From contig QFNE01000008.1 in assembly GCA_003240735.1 (NCBI GenBank), positions 75,753 to 139,752 of the forward strand: a stretch of DNA of 64,000 bases, read 5' to 3'. This DNA is from Paracoccus denitrificans (GTDB taxonomy: Bacteria > Pseudomonadota > Alphaproteobacteria > Rhodobacterales > Rhodobacteraceae). The position numbers and the translations under genes are program-made. Under the pieces are notes generated by a model. The model was not told the origin of the DNA. It was given only the letters and a program-made list of their open reading frames with translations, and made no database searches. Shown here in pieces: positions 54,455-63,407 of this stretch. Each line of letters starts with the position of its first letter. The stretch's first letter is position 1.

Positions 54455-54797
54455 AGACGCCGTTATCCACGGAATCGATATACTCCATCACCCAGTCGGC
54501 GTGTCCTTCGCGCACCAGCGCCATGGCCGTGCGCCCGTCAAAGCCGTCCAGCGGAGTCGACCGATACCACGCAAACGCCAGCAATTCGGAATCGAACCGT
54601 GGCGTGACCCGGTTCAGGATCTCGACCATCTCGCGCAGACGCGACTGCGTGCGGGGACTGGCCAGCCGATCCTTGCGTGAGATCGCATCGCGTCCCAGCC
54701 CGACCGAACGGGCAATTTCGTCCTGCGTCGTCAGCAGGGATGCAGCGATAAGACGCGGGGAAAACTTCCCACCTTCGGCATAGGCAACCAAGGCCAT
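54447..54797 (-). CDS. Xre/MbcA/ParS-type antitoxin
   Basis: A 116-residue partner of the RES toxin. An N-terminal helix-turn-helix region (TTQDEIARSVGLGRDAISR) is followed by the DUF2384 toxin-binding C terminus, with GRTAMALVREGHADWVMEYIDSVDNGVFA. ATG 54797 has GGAGGT seven bases upstream. As in other such pairs it probably represses its own promoter, which holds a dyad on the -10. Confidence 0.87.
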   Translation of the reverse strand: MALVAYAEGGKFSPRLIAASLLTTQDEIARSVGLGRDAISRKDRLASPRTQSRLREMVEILNRVTPRFDSELLAFAWYRSTPLDGFDGRTAMALVREGHADWVMEYIDSVDNGVFA

Positions 54798-54819
54798 GAT
54801 ACCAACCTCCACGGTTATA

Positions 54820-54852
54820 GACGCAATATAGCGTCAGTTGCCGTGGTTTCAA
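54820..54852 (-). promoter_or_regulatory. Promoter and operator of the toxin-antitoxin pair
   Basis: Minus strand TTGAAA (54847-54852), 16-bp spacer, TATATT (54825-54830). GACGC-N6-GCGTC (54820-54835) straddles the -10 exactly, as expected for autorepression. The -35 overlaps the last codons of ccmG. Confidence 0.65.
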
Positions 54853-55400
54853 GGTTGGCGTTGATCCGCCAGGGCCTTGTCGAGCTGCGGGCGAAAGCGT
54901 CCGGTGTAATCCTCGCGGATCAGCGGTCCCGCATGTCGGTAAAGAACGGTGCCGTCGCCGTCGACGATGAATGTCTCGGGCGGGGCGGTCACGCCCCAGT
55001 CGATGGCACCCCGCCCCGTCGGATCGGTCGAGACTTTGGCGAAGGGGTTGCCATGTTCACGCAAGAAGGCCAGCGCATTGGCTTCGTTATCGCGCAGGTT
55101 CACACCCACGACGGGTACGCCTTCCTCTTTCAGTGCGGTCAGGGTCGGATGCTCTGCCCGGCACGGCGGGCACCAGCTGGCCCAGACGTTAACCAACGTG
55201 ACCTTGCCCGTGCGCAGATCTTCGGAAAGAACGGGCGACAGCCCGGGCAATGTCGTCTCGGGCAATGCTGGCGCAGGCTTGTCGACCAGAACAGACGTGG
55301 CACCAGCCCCATCATCCTTGCCCATCCCCCACAGGAAAAGCCCCGCGATCCCGGCGAACACGAGCGGCGGCAGCGCCATCAGCGGCGAAAACCTAGCCAT
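54849..55400 (-). CDS. ccmG: Cytochrome c biogenesis thioredoxin CcmG (DsbE)
   Basis: A 183-residue membrane-anchored periplasmic thioredoxin that reduces apocytochrome c. One N-terminal helix (LMALPPLVFAGIAGLFLWG), then the fold with WASWCPPCRAEHP (Cys77, Cys80) and GVTAPPETFIVDGDGTV holding the cis-proline. It overlaps ccmD by 8 bp and ends the ccm operon here. Confidence 0.93.
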   Translation of the reverse strand: MARFSPLMALPPLVFAGIAGLFLWGMGKDDGAGATSVLVDKPAPALPETTLPGLSPVLSEDLRTGKVTLVNVWASWCPPCRAEHPTLTALKEEGVPVVGVNLRDNEANALAFLREHGNPFAKVSTDPTGRGAIDWGVTAPPETFIVDGDGTVLYRHAGPLIREDYTGRFRPQLDKALADQRQP

Positions 55401-55542
55401 CGCGGCGGCTTTCCAGCGACTGCAACGCGCGCCGAGCGCGACGCGAAGCCATCACGGACTGAAGGACAAGCGCGATCAGCAACACGAGGCCAATTCCCCA
55501 TGCGGCCAGTACCGGCCCGGCATATTTTCCAAGTTCGATCAT
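55393..55542 (-). CDS. ccmD: Heme exporter protein CcmD
   Basis: A 49-residue single-helix membrane protein (ELGKYAGPVLAAWGIGLVLLIALVLQSV followed by a basic tail RRARRALQSLESRRDG). Size, topology and position between ccmC and ccmG identify it. It helps release holo-CcmE. It overlaps ccmC by 4 bp and ccmG by 8 bp. Confidence 0.88.
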   Translation of the reverse strand: MIELGKYAGPVLAAWGIGLVLLIALVLQSVMASRRARRALQSLESRRDG

Positions 55543-56264
55543 CCGCGCACCTCTCGGGCAATCAGGGCGGCCAGTCGACGGCGGCGAATCTCGGTCCGGG
55601 TCCGCAGAAGCACCAGCGTCAGAAACAGCAGCCCGAACCCCAACATGCAAAGATACAAGGGATAGCGATAGACCGCGCTCATCCGCTCTCCGCTGGCGAC
55701 CGACAAGGATGCGCCTTGATGCAGGCCCTGGGACCAGAACAGCGCGGCATACCGGGAAATGACCGCAAAAACCGACCCGACAAGGCACATTACGGCGGTC
55801 AGATCGGCGGCGGTTTCGGGGTTTTCAATGGCCTGCCACAGCGCGATATAGCCGACATAAAAAAGAAACAGGATCAGAAAGCTGGTCAGCCGCGGGTCCC
55901 ATTCCCACCAGCTGCCCCACATCGGTTGGCCCCAGATTGCGCCTGTGATCAGCGCAATCAGCGTCATCACCGCGCCCACCGGTGCGGCGGCCTTGGCGGC
56001 CAGCGCGCTGACATGCTGACGACGAACCAGCCATATCAGCGATGCAATCAGCATCATCACCCAGACGTTGATCGCCATCATGGCGGCCGGGACGTGCAGG
56101 AAGACGATCTTGACTGTCGATCCCTGACGATAATCAGGCGGGGTCAGAAATCCCCAAACCAGTCCCCCGACCAGCGTGACGACCGTGAGACCTGCAACCC
56201 ACGGCAGAATAGCGCCCGACGTGCGCATGAACTTGGCGGGGTTGGCATATTCCCAAAGCGACAT
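55539..56264 (-). CDS. ccmC: Heme exporter protein CcmC
   Basis: A 241-residue six-helix heme-handling protein that loads heme on CcmE. The tryptophan-rich WWD-type loop GQPMWGSWWEWDPRLTSFLILFLFYVGY is diagnostic. ATG 56264 gives the family N terminus (SLWEYANPAKFM); the frame extends upstream to 56342 but overlaps ccmB. It is 40 bp after ccmB. Confidence 0.95.
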   Translation of the reverse strand: MSLWEYANPAKFMRTSGAILPWVAGLTVVTLVGGLVWGFLTPPDYRQGSTVKIVFLHVPAAMMAINVWVMMLIASLIWLVRRQHVSALAAKAAAPVGAVMTLIALITGAIWGQPMWGSWWEWDPRLTSFLILFLFYVGYIALWQAIENPETAADLTAVMCLVGSVFAVISRYAALFWSQGLHQGASLSVASGERMSAVYRYPLYLCMLGFGLLFLTLVLLRTRTEIRRRRLAALIAREVRG

Positions 56265-56304
56265 GGCTTTTCCTATGTTCCCGCGCACCGAAGGTGAAGC
56301 CCCG

Positions 56305-56961
56305 TCATCGTAGGTTCGCCCGAAGTGCTGCCGCAGTGGCAAACGGCATCACCGCGCAGACCGCAAGCGACACCCCGGCCAGAAAGGCAAGCGGCGTTGC
56401 GATCGTCACACCCTGCGCCCCGCGACCGACCACCTCGGCCCCGAAGATCAGTGTCGGGATGTAGAGCGGCAGGACCAGCAGTCCCAACAACAACCCGCCA
56501 CGACGCACGCCAACGGTCAGGGATGCACCAAACGCCCCCAGCATCGACAGCGCCGGTGTGCCGACCAGCAAGGACAGCACCAGCCAGCGCACGCCTGCCC
56601 CCGGCAGATGCAGAAGCAGACCGAACAGCGGCGCCGCAACGATCAGCGGCAACGCCGTCGTCAGCCAGTGCACCGCCGCCTTGACGACGACCACACCTTC
56701 CAGCGGCAAGGCAGATGTGGCCAGCAGATCAAGCGAGCCGTCTTCGGCATCCAACGCAAAGATCCGGTCCAGCGACAGCAGGCAGGCAAGAATCGCAGCG
56801 ACCCAAAGGATGCCGGGCGCGATCCGTCCCAGCACGTCACGCTCGGCGCCAACGCCGAAAGGGACCAATGTGCAGACGATCAGAAAAAACGCGAGGGCGA
56901 GGCCAAAACCGCCACCTGCGCGAAACGCCAGCCGCAGGTCGCGTAGGAACAGCCCCCTCAC
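56305..56961 (-). CDS. ccmB: Heme exporter protein CcmB
   Basis: A 218-residue six-helix permease of the CcmAB transporter. The N-terminal LFLRDLRLAFRAGGGFGLALAFFLIVCTLVPFGVG and LDRIFALDAEDGSLDLLATSALPLEGVV are diagnostic. It overlaps ccmA by 4 bp. Confidence 0.94.
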   Translation of the reverse strand: MRGLFLRDLRLAFRAGGGFGLALAFFLIVCTLVPFGVGAERDVLGRIAPGILWVAAILACLLSLDRIFALDAEDGSLDLLATSALPLEGVVVVKAAVHWLTTALPLIVAAPLFGLLLHLPGAGVRWLVLSLLVGTPALSMLGAFGASLTVGVRRGGLLLGLLVLPLYIPTLIFGAEVVGRGAQGVTIATPLAFLAGVSLAVCAVMPFATAAALRANLR

Positions 56962-57578
56962 GCAAATGCCTCATCGAAGGAAGGATGTGCCGGTGTCGCG
57001 GCACGGTGGGCCGTCAGGTCCAGAACGCGTGCCTCCGGAATGTCGGTCTGGCCGTGCAGCGCGACGATGACGGCCCCGCCAGCCGCACGGTGCTGCGCGA
57101 TCGCGTCCTCGACCAAGCTGACGGAGGCTGCATCCATGGAAACGGTCGGCTCATCCAGAACCCACAGCGGGCGGCCGCTGACCATGACACGCGCCATCGT
57201 GACCCGGCGGCGCTGACCTGCAGAAAGGGCACCCGCATCTCGCTGCGCCAAGGCCGCCAGGTTCATGGCAGTTATGGCCGGCTCGATCGCTGGCCCGCCA
57301 AACACCGCGCGCCAGAAGGACAGATTCTCGCTGACACTGAGGGTCGGTTTGATGCCATCCAGATGGGCAGCATACGCTGCGCAGTCGGGCGCCACTTTCA
57401 CTTGACCGGAGACGGGCCGTTGCAGACCCACGAGACAGCGCAGCAGGCTGGTTTTGCCAATGCCATTCGCGCCCCGCAGGATCAGCGCGTCACCGGCGGC
57501 GACGTCGAACGACACCCCCTCCAGCAGCAGTATCCCACCCCGCGCCACCGACAGGTCGCGGGCCGACAGCAGCGTCAT
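56958..57578 (-). CDS. ccmA: Heme exporter ATP-binding protein CcmA
   Basis: A 206-residue ABC ATPase. Walker A RGANGIGKTSLLRCLVG, signature ALSAGQRRRVTMARVM, Walker B LWVLDEPTVSMD. It powers release of holo-CcmE. It overlaps ccmB by 4 bp and the preceding Mth938-like gene by 4 bp. Confidence 0.94.
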   Translation of the reverse strand: MTLLSARDLSVARGGILLLEGVSFDVAAGDALILRGANGIGKTSLLRCLVGLQRPVSGQVKVAPDCAAYAAHLDGIKPTLSVSENLSFWRAVFGGPAIEPAITAMNLAALAQRDAGALSAGQRRRVTMARVMVSGRPLWVLDEPTVSMDAASVSLVEDAIAQHRAAGGAVIVALHGQTDIPEARVLDLTAHRAATPAHPSFDEAFA

Positions 57579-57928
57579 ACCGGGATCAACGCGCAGGCGA
57601 CGCGCCGCCCCTCTGCCAACGTGACGTTATAGCTGCGGGCCGCCGTTGGCGTCGCCATGGGTTCGACCATTACGCCCTGTGGCTCCAACGTCTGGATCAT
57701 CGATGCGGGGGCAAGCGCCATTTCGGCGCCGGTCCCCAGAAATACCACATCGATCTGGCCAATCAGTGTTTTCAGCGTCTCAAGGTCGTCGAACCCGCCC
57801 CACGACAGGACGGAACGCGGTGTGACAAGAACGGGGCCATGGAAGACCTGCCCTCCGACCCGGAAAAACCCCGGGCCGTATCCGTCCACCGGTGCCGCGC
57901 CGTCGAATGAGGCAGGCTCCATCTGCAT
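57575..57928 (-). CDS. Mth938-like (DUF498) protein
   Basis: A 117-residue protein of the Mth938/NDUFAF3 family. GYGPGFFRVGGQVFHGPVLVTPRSVLSWG and VFLGTGAEMALAP are typical. The mitochondrial relative assists complex I assembly; in bacteria the role is unknown. Starts at ATG 57928, two bases after secF, and overlaps ccmA by 4 bp. It links the sec and ccm parts of the operon. Confidence 0.88.
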   Translation of the reverse strand: MQMEPASFDGAAPVDGYGPGFFRVGGQVFHGPVLVTPRSVLSWGGFDDLETLKTLIGQIDVVFLGTGAEMALAPASMIQTLEPQGVMVEPMATPTAARSYNVTLAEGRRVACALIPV

Positions 57929-57930
57929 GA

Positions 57931-58935
57931 TCAGCGCGTCTTTCCGACGTTCTGGAACGGCGTCCCTTCCAGATCGTCCTTCTCCTCGGGACGCTTCTTC
58001 TCGGTCTTGGTCCAGTCGCGTTTCACGCCCAGCCATAGCACGATGTTCTTGGCGACATAGATGGTCGAATAACAACCCACGAACACGCCCCAGAACATCG
58101 CGAAGACGAACCCGCGGATCACGTCGCCACCCCAGATCAGCATCGCGCCCAAGGCGAGGGCCGTGGTCACGGCGGTCATCAACGTCCGCGACAGCGTTTC
58201 GTTGACCGTCAGGTTCATCAGGTCGATCAGCGCCTTGTTCTTGTACTTGATCAGGTTCTCTCGAAGCCGGTCGAAGACGACGACGGTGTCGTTGACCGAA
58301 TACCCCAGAATCGTCAGCAATGCGGCGATCGTAGTCAGGTCGAACCTGATCTGGAACAGCGCGAAAACACCGACGGTCAGCAGGACGTCGTGGATCAGCG
58401 CAACCACGGCACCCAGCGCAAACTGCCATTCGAACCGCAGCCAGATGTAGAGAAGAATGCCCAACGTCGCCAAACCGACGGCTTTGAACGCGGTTCCGAT
58501 CAGCTCGTCCGAAACCTTCGGACCAACCGATTCCACAGCCGCAAAGCGGACCTGCGGATCGACCTGATGCAGCGCGCCCTCGATCCGGTTCAGCTCTTCC
58601 GGCGTGACCGAGCCTGTGTCGCTGCTGGTGCCGATCCGAACCATCGCGACGTGCTTCTGATCGCCGAAGGAGGGGTCAAAGACCTCGGTGATCGCCACGT
58701 CCTCCAGACCCAGCCCCGACAGCGCCTCACGATAATCAGCGACCTGAAACGCGGTCGGGCTTTCAGTGCGGATCGTGGTGCCGCCCTTGAAGTCGATGCC
58801 GAAATTCAGCCCCATCACCAGCGTGACGATGACCGACGCCACCATCAGCACGGCCGAGATGCCGAAGGTCAGCCACTGCCACCGGAAAAAGTTGATGTGG
58901 GTGACTTCGGGGACAAGTTTGAGACGAAATGCCAT
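57931..58935 (-). CDS. secF: Protein translocase subunit SecF
   Basis: A 334-residue RND-type membrane protein that uses the proton gradient to help SecYEG pull proteins out. GLNFGIDFKGGTTIRTESP is the conserved first block; IGYSVNDTVVVFDRLREN (after TILGY) is the D4-type signature, and six helices are present. It lies 12 bp after secD. Confidence 0.96.
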   Translation of the reverse strand: MAFRLKLVPEVTHINFFRWQWLTFGISAVLMVASVIVTLVMGLNFGIDFKGGTTIRTESPTAFQVADYREALSGLGLEDVAITEVFDPSFGDQKHVAMVRIGTSSDTGSVTPEELNRIEGALHQVDPQVRFAAVESVGPKVSDELIGTAFKAVGLATLGILLYIWLRFEWQFALGAVVALIHDVLLTVGVFALFQIRFDLTTIAALLTILGYSVNDTVVVFDRLRENLIKYKNKALIDLMNLTVNETLSRTLMTAVTTALALGAMLIWGGDVIRGFVFAMFWGVFVGCYSTIYVAKNIVLWLGVKRDWTKTEKKRPEEKDDLEGTPFQNVGKTR

Positions 58936-58947
58936 GGCGCTTTTCCC

Positions 58948-60612
58948 TTACAGGATCAGTTGCGTCGGGCGGCGCCAGCGCAGCCACAGAACGATCATCA
59001 GACGGGTCAGATAGATCGCGGTGAAGACCGAGGTCACGATCCCGATGACCAGCGTCACCGCAAAGCCCTTGACCGGCCCGGACCCCAGGAAGAACATCAC
59101 GAGCGCCGCGATGAACGTCGTCACGTTGGCATCAATGATCGCGGACATGGCTTCCTTGAAGCCGTCGCCGATGGCCTGCACGACCTTCTTGCCGGCGCGC
59201 AGCTCCTCTCGGATCCGCTCATAGATGATGACGTTGGCATCTACCGCAGTCCCGACGGTCAGCACGATCCCGGCGATACCGGGAAGCGTCAGCGTCGCCC
59301 CCATCACCGACATGATGCCCAGGATCATGATGACGTTGATGACAACAGCCAGCGACGCGAAGACGCCGAAAAGACCATAGCTCGCGATCATGTAGGCCAC
59401 GACCGCGACCGTGGCGATGATCGATGCGGTGCGGCCCGCGTTGATCGAATCCTGCCCCAGCTCTGGGCCGATGGTGCGTTCTTCAAGGAAGGTCATCTTG
59501 GCCGGCAGCGCGCCGGCGCGCAGCAGGACAGCCAATTGGTTCGATCCGTCGACGTCCATCGCGCCCGAAATCTGACCCGAGCCGGTGGTGATGGCGGCGC
59601 GGATGACCGGGGCCGAAATCACATGATCGTCCAGAACGATGGCGAAAGGCTGGCCCAGATTGGCCGACGTGTACGCGCCGAACCGCTTTGCGCCCGCCGG
59701 GTTGAAGCGGAAGTCGACGGCTGGCTGGCCATTCTGGTCGAATGAGGGGCGCGCATCGACCAGCTCTTCGCCGGTTACGACCGGGGTCTGCTCGACGACA
59801 TAATAAACGCCCGCCTCATCCTGCGACGGCAGGACGACCTGCCCAGGTTCTGTCCGGGCGTTGGCGTCGATGCCGCGCCCGACGACCGGGTTGAACGTCA
59901 GCTTGGCGGTCGTGCCGATCAGGTCCTTCAGCTCTTCGGCGGAACCGATACCGGGCACCTGGATCAGGACGCGATCCTTGCCTTCGCGCTGGATCGTCGG
60001 TTCGCGGGTCCCGACCTCATCCACGCGGCGGCGCACGATTTCCAGCGTCTGTTGAACCGTGCGGTCGTCGATCGCCGCCTTCTCGGCGTCCGTCAGCCGG
60101 ATCGTCAGCACGCGACCGCTACCGGTGATGTTCAGGTCGGTCTGCCCAGCCGCCGTCAGCGACACAACGGGCACCGCCGATGTGCGGGCGATCTGGACGG
60201 CCTGATTCATCTGTTCGGCGTTGCCGATTTCGATCTTCAGCTCATCGGGGTTGCTGGGCAGACGACGCACCGCACCGATCGCGTCGCGTTCTGCGGCCAG
60301 CTTGCCGCGCAGTTCCGGCCAAAGTCCGTCCATGCGGGATTTGTAGACTTCCTCGACCTGCACTTCGCCCAGAAGATGCGCGCCACCGCGCAAATCAAGC
60401 CCAAGGTTGACCAGCGCAGACGGCGCCCAGTTCGGCCACCCCGCGCGTTCGGCCACCAGTTCAGGCGTTTCCACGCCCGTCTTGGCGATCTGTTCGATCG
60501 CGTCGTTGTGGGTTTCGACGCGCGAATAGAACAGGTTCGGCATCGCCAGCAGCAGCCCGAGCGCGGTCAGACCCAGAATCAGGACCCGCTTGAACGTGGA
60601 AATTTGCAGCAT
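58948..60612 (-). CDS. secD: Protein translocase subunit SecD
   Basis: A 554-residue partner of SecF. N-terminal helix, LGLDLRGGAHLLGEV, the periplasmic P1 head, then six helices; VGTAVDANVIIYERIREELRAGK is diagnostic. TVQQTLEIVRRRVDEVGTREPTIQREG is also typical. It is the full usual length. Confidence 0.96.
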   Translation of the reverse strand: MLQISTFKRVLILGLTALGLLLAMPNLFYSRVETHNDAIEQIAKTGVETPELVAERAGWPNWAPSALVNLGLDLRGGAHLLGEVQVEEVYKSRMDGLWPELRGKLAAERDAIGAVRRLPSNPDELKIEIGNAEQMNQAVQIARTSAVPVVSLTAAGQTDLNITGSGRVLTIRLTDAEKAAIDDRTVQQTLEIVRRRVDEVGTREPTIQREGKDRVLIQVPGIGSAEELKDLIGTTAKLTFNPVVGRGIDANARTEPGQVVLPSQDEAGVYYVVEQTPVVTGEELVDARPSFDQNGQPAVDFRFNPAGAKRFGAYTSANLGQPFAIVLDDHVISAPVIRAAITTGSGQISGAMDVDGSNQLAVLLRAGALPAKMTFLEERTIGPELGQDSINAGRTASIIATVAVVAYMIASYGLFGVFASLAVVINVIMILGIMSVMGATLTLPGIAGIVLTVGTAVDANVIIYERIREELRAGKKVVQAIGDGFKEAMSAIIDANVTTFIAALVMFFLGSGPVKGFAVTLVIGIVTSVFTAIYLTRLMIVLWLRWRRPTQLIL

Positions 60613-60666
60613 TGATTACAGGCCCGGATAGTGGGGACGATTCTTCGGACGGCAGCGTGCCGCGAC

Positions 60667-60999
60667 TTAGCTGTTCGCAGCGACCGGCGCTTGTGCGGTG
60701 ACCACTTGGCTGATCGAGGCGCGGACCACGCGGATGCGGACGCCCGACGCAACTTCGATTTCTGCCTCGTTGTCGCGTACCGAGGTGACCTTGCCCAGAA
60801 TACCGCCCTGCGTGACGACGTTGTCACCCTTTTTCAGCGCCTCGACCATGGCGCGGTGCTGGGCCGCCTTCTTCTGCTGCGGACGCAGGATCAGGAAGTA
60901 CATGATCACGAAGATCAGGATCAGCGGCACGAACTGCGCAAAAGCGGATGCACCACCACCGGCGGATGCGGCTTGGGCGTAGGCGGGGGTCACGAACAT
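60667..60999 (-). CDS. yajC: Preprotein translocase subunit YajC
   Basis: A 110-residue small membrane protein. A single helix (FVPLILIFVIMYFLILRPQQKK) follows a short periplasmic N terminus, then the conserved KKGDNVVTQGGILGKVTSV. ATG 60999 has AAGGAA upstream; a longer frame to 61014 lacks this spacing. It heads yajC-secD-secF. Confidence 0.94.
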   Translation of the reverse strand: MFVTPAYAQAASAGGGASAFAQFVPLILIFVIMYFLILRPQQKKAAQHRAMVEALKKGDNVVTQGGILGKVTSVRDNEAEIEVASGVRIRVVRASISQVVTAQAPVAANS

Positions 61000-61166
61000 C
61001 TGTATTCCTTGCAAATGGCCCGTCGAGGCGCTGTTTCACCGGTCACCGGGCGAGACCCGATTGGGCCGCTGGGTAGGGTGCCCGGCGGCGAATTGGCGCA
61101 GAACCTAGTCCGGGGGGCGGACGATGTCCAGAAAACAGCGCGCCCCCGGTTCCCGACATGTCGCGA

Positions 61167-61196
61167 CCGTGACCGGACCGCGGCCCGCGGTCACGG
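61167..61196 (-). terminator. Hairpin after the M20 hydrolase
   Basis: A 9-bp perfect stem (CCGTGACCG/CGGTCACGG) with a 12-nt loop, 10 bp after the stop. No T-run follows, so termination is possible but unproved. Confidence 0.45.
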
Positions 61197-61206
61197 GTTC
61201 GCCAGA

Positions 61207-62373
61207 TCAGGCCGCTGGCGGTTGGGCGCGTTCGATCAGCCGCGCAAAGAAGCTGGCTCCGACCGGGGCAACGTCGTCGTTGAAGTTGTATTCTGGGTGA
61301 TGCAGCGGCGCACTGGGCCCCTGCCCCAGAAAAAGATAAGCCCCCGGACGGGCTTGCAGCATATAGCTGAAGTCCTCGGCCCCCATGACGCGGGTCATGT
61401 CGCTGTCGACATTCGCCACGCCCGCAACCTCGGCCGCCACATCGACGGCAAAGCGCGTCGCCTCGGCATCGTTGACGGTGGCCGGGTCGCCCTTCTGGTA
61501 ATCCAGCTCGGCCGTCACGCCATAAGACGCCGCCTGACCTGCGACGATCTGGCCCATGCGCTCAATCACCATCTGCTGGACGGCCGGGTCGAAGGTGCGG
61601 ACCGTGCCGTTGATATAGGCCTTGTCGGGAATGACGTTGTGCGCGCTGCCCGTGTGGATCTGGGTCACCGACACGACCAGATCATCCGTCGCGCGATGGT
61701 TGCGGCTGACGATGCTTTGCAGGGCCTGAACGATGCCTGCTGCTGCGATGACGGGGTCCACAGCCTCATCGGGGTGCGCGCCATGCCCGCCCTTGCCGCT
61801 GATGTGGATATGGAACTCGTCGACCGCCGCCATGATCGGCCCTGCCGTCGTCGCGAAGCTGCCGACCTGCTGATTGGGAGAGTTGTGGATGCCGTAAACC
61901 TGACCAATGTCGAACCGGTCCATGATGCCTTCGTCGCACATGACCTTGGCGCCCCGCCCGCCTTCTTCCGCCGGCTGGAAGATCAGCGCGACCCGACCCG
62001 AAAAGTTGCGCGTTTCGGCCAGATAGCGTGCGGCACCCAGCAACATCGTCGTGTGCCCGTCATGTCCGCAGGCGTGCATCTTGCCCTCGGTCTGGGAGGC
62101 GTAGTCCAGACCCGTCGCCTCAAGGATCGGCAGCGCGTCCATGTCGGCGCGCAACCCGATGGTCGGCCCATCACCACGCCCGTTGATGATGGCGACCATC
62201 CCGGTCTTTGCGATGCCCTCGTGCAGTTCATCGACGCCCATTTCGCGCAACCGCTCGGCCACGAAGGCCGCGGTCTTTTCCAGATCGAACAACGTTTCGG
62301 GGTTCTGGTGCAGGTGGCGACGCCACTGGGTCATGTCATCGGCAAAGGCGGCAATACGGTTCAGGACGGGCAT
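61207..62373 (-). CDS. M20-family amidohydrolase (hippurate/IAA-amino-acid hydrolase type)
   Basis: A 388-residue metal-dependent hydrolase. LRADMDALPI and MHACGHDGHTTML carry metal ligands, PAEEGGRGAKVM the catalytic/metal glutamates, a lid (dimer) domain begins at HIHISGKGGHGAHP, and VMGAEDFSYML ends the active site. Substrate among N-acyl amino acids or similar amides; it cannot be fixed. ATG 62373 is chosen because the family N terminus begins there; the longer frame enters mazG. It is divergent from mazG with 90 bp between. Confidence 0.9.
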   Translation of the reverse strand: MPVLNRIAAFADDMTQWRRHLHQNPETLFDLEKTAAFVAERLREMGVDELHEGIAKTGMVAIINGRGDGPTIGLRADMDALPILEATGLDYASQTEGKMHACGHDGHTTMLLGAARYLAETRNFSGRVALIFQPAEEGGRGAKVMCDEGIMDRFDIGQVYGIHNSPNQQVGSFATTAGPIMAAVDEFHIHISGKGGHGAHPDEAVDPVIAAAGIVQALQSIVSRNHRATDDLVVSVTQIHTGSAHNVIPDKAYINGTVRTFDPAVQQMVIERMGQIVAGQAASYGVTAELDYQKGDPATVNDAEATRFAVDVAAEVAGVANVDSDMTRVMGAEDFSYMLQARPGAYLFLGQGPSAPLHHPEYNFNDDVAPVGASFFARLIERAQPPAA

Positions 62374-62463
62374 TTTCGAAGTTCCGGCGTTGGATTGGGA
62401 CGCGTCCTGTGTCAGGTGATCAGGACGAAACCCAAGGATGCCGTCAGCGCGAAAGGTTTGTCC

Positions 62464-63294
62464 ATGACTGATCCCGACCTGCCCATCACCGAACGGACGA
62501 CTGCCGCCACGACCGAAGTCGCCCGCCTGATCGAGATCATGGCCGCGCTGCGCGACCCGAACACGGGCTGTCCCTGGGATATCGAACAGGATTTCGCCTC
62601 GATCGCGCCCTATACCATCGAAGAGGCGCACGAGGTTGCCGACGCCATCGCGCGCGACGCGTGGGACGAGCTGCCCGGCGAACTGGGGGATTTGCTGCTG
62701 CAGGTCGTTTTTCATGCACGCATGGCACAGGAAAAGGGCATGTTCGACATGGCCGACATCGCTCGCGCCATCAGCGACAAGCTGGTTTTCCGCCATCCCC
62801 ACATCTTCGGCGACGAATCGCGGGACAAATCGGCTGAACAGCAAGTGAAGGACTGGGAGGCGATCAAGGCGGCCGAACGTGCCGGTCGCGCCGAAAAGGG
62901 CGTTCTGGATGGCGTGGCCCTTGGGCTGCCCGCTATGACACGAGCGGTCAAGCTGCAGAACCGTGCCGCGCGGGTGGGTTTCGACTGGCCGGCGACCGAA
63001 CAGGTTCTGGACAAGCTGCATGAGGAAACTGCCGAACTGGTTGCAGCAAAGGACAGCGGCGACCACGCCCACATGACGGAAGAGTTTGGGGATCTGCTGT
63101 TCGTCATGGCCAATCTGGCCCGTCACCTGAAGATCGACCCCGAGGAAGCCCTTCGCGGCGCCAACGCCAAGTTCGCGCGCCGCTTTGGCCATATAGAAAC
63201 CGCACTCGCCGCGCAGGGGAAACGCCCCGAGGACTCTGATCTTGCGGAAATGGATGCGTTATGGGACGCCGCCAAGGCCGCCGAGCGCGCGTGA
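62464..63294 (+). CDS. mazG: Nucleoside triphosphate pyrophosphohydrolase MazG
   Basis: A 276-residue tandem-domain MazG that hydrolyses (d)NTPs to monophosphates. First domain: GCPWDIEQDFASIAPYTIEEAHEVADAI with the EExxE...ExxD set, ELGDLLLQVVFHA. Second: VGFDWPATEQVLDKLHEETAEL and EEFGDLLFVMANLARHL. The start is ATG 62464; the open frame runs far upstream through yajC but only as a shadow. Confidence 0.94.
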   Translation: MTDPDLPITERTTAATTEVARLIEIMAALRDPNTGCPWDIEQDFASIAPYTIEEAHEVADAIARDAWDELPGELGDLLLQVVFHARMAQEKGMFDMADIARAISDKLVFRHPHIFGDESRDKSAEQQVKDWEAIKAAERAGRAEKGVLDGVALGLPAMTRAVKLQNRAARVGFDWPATEQVLDKLHEETAELVAAKDSGDHAHMTEEFGDLLFVMANLARHLKIDPEEALRGANAKFARRFGHIETALAAQGKRPEDSDLAEMDALWDAAKAAERA

Positions 63295-63407
63295 CGTCGC
63301 AGTCAATTCTGCGCGCAATATTCGATCAAGTCGTCGCCTCAGCCCTGCCAACTTGCTCAGCCGTTCAAACCATGCCCAGATCGCGACCTGACCGAGCCTT
63401 AAAGTCG

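Noticed and set aside
60631..62463. In-frame upstream extension of mazG to 60631.
   Set aside because: It runs across yajC and the M20 hydrolase on the opposite strand; the MazG family N terminus begins at 62464.
63295..63407. Terminator between convergent mazG and the DUF2062 gene.
   Set aside because: No stem with a T-run is present in the gap.
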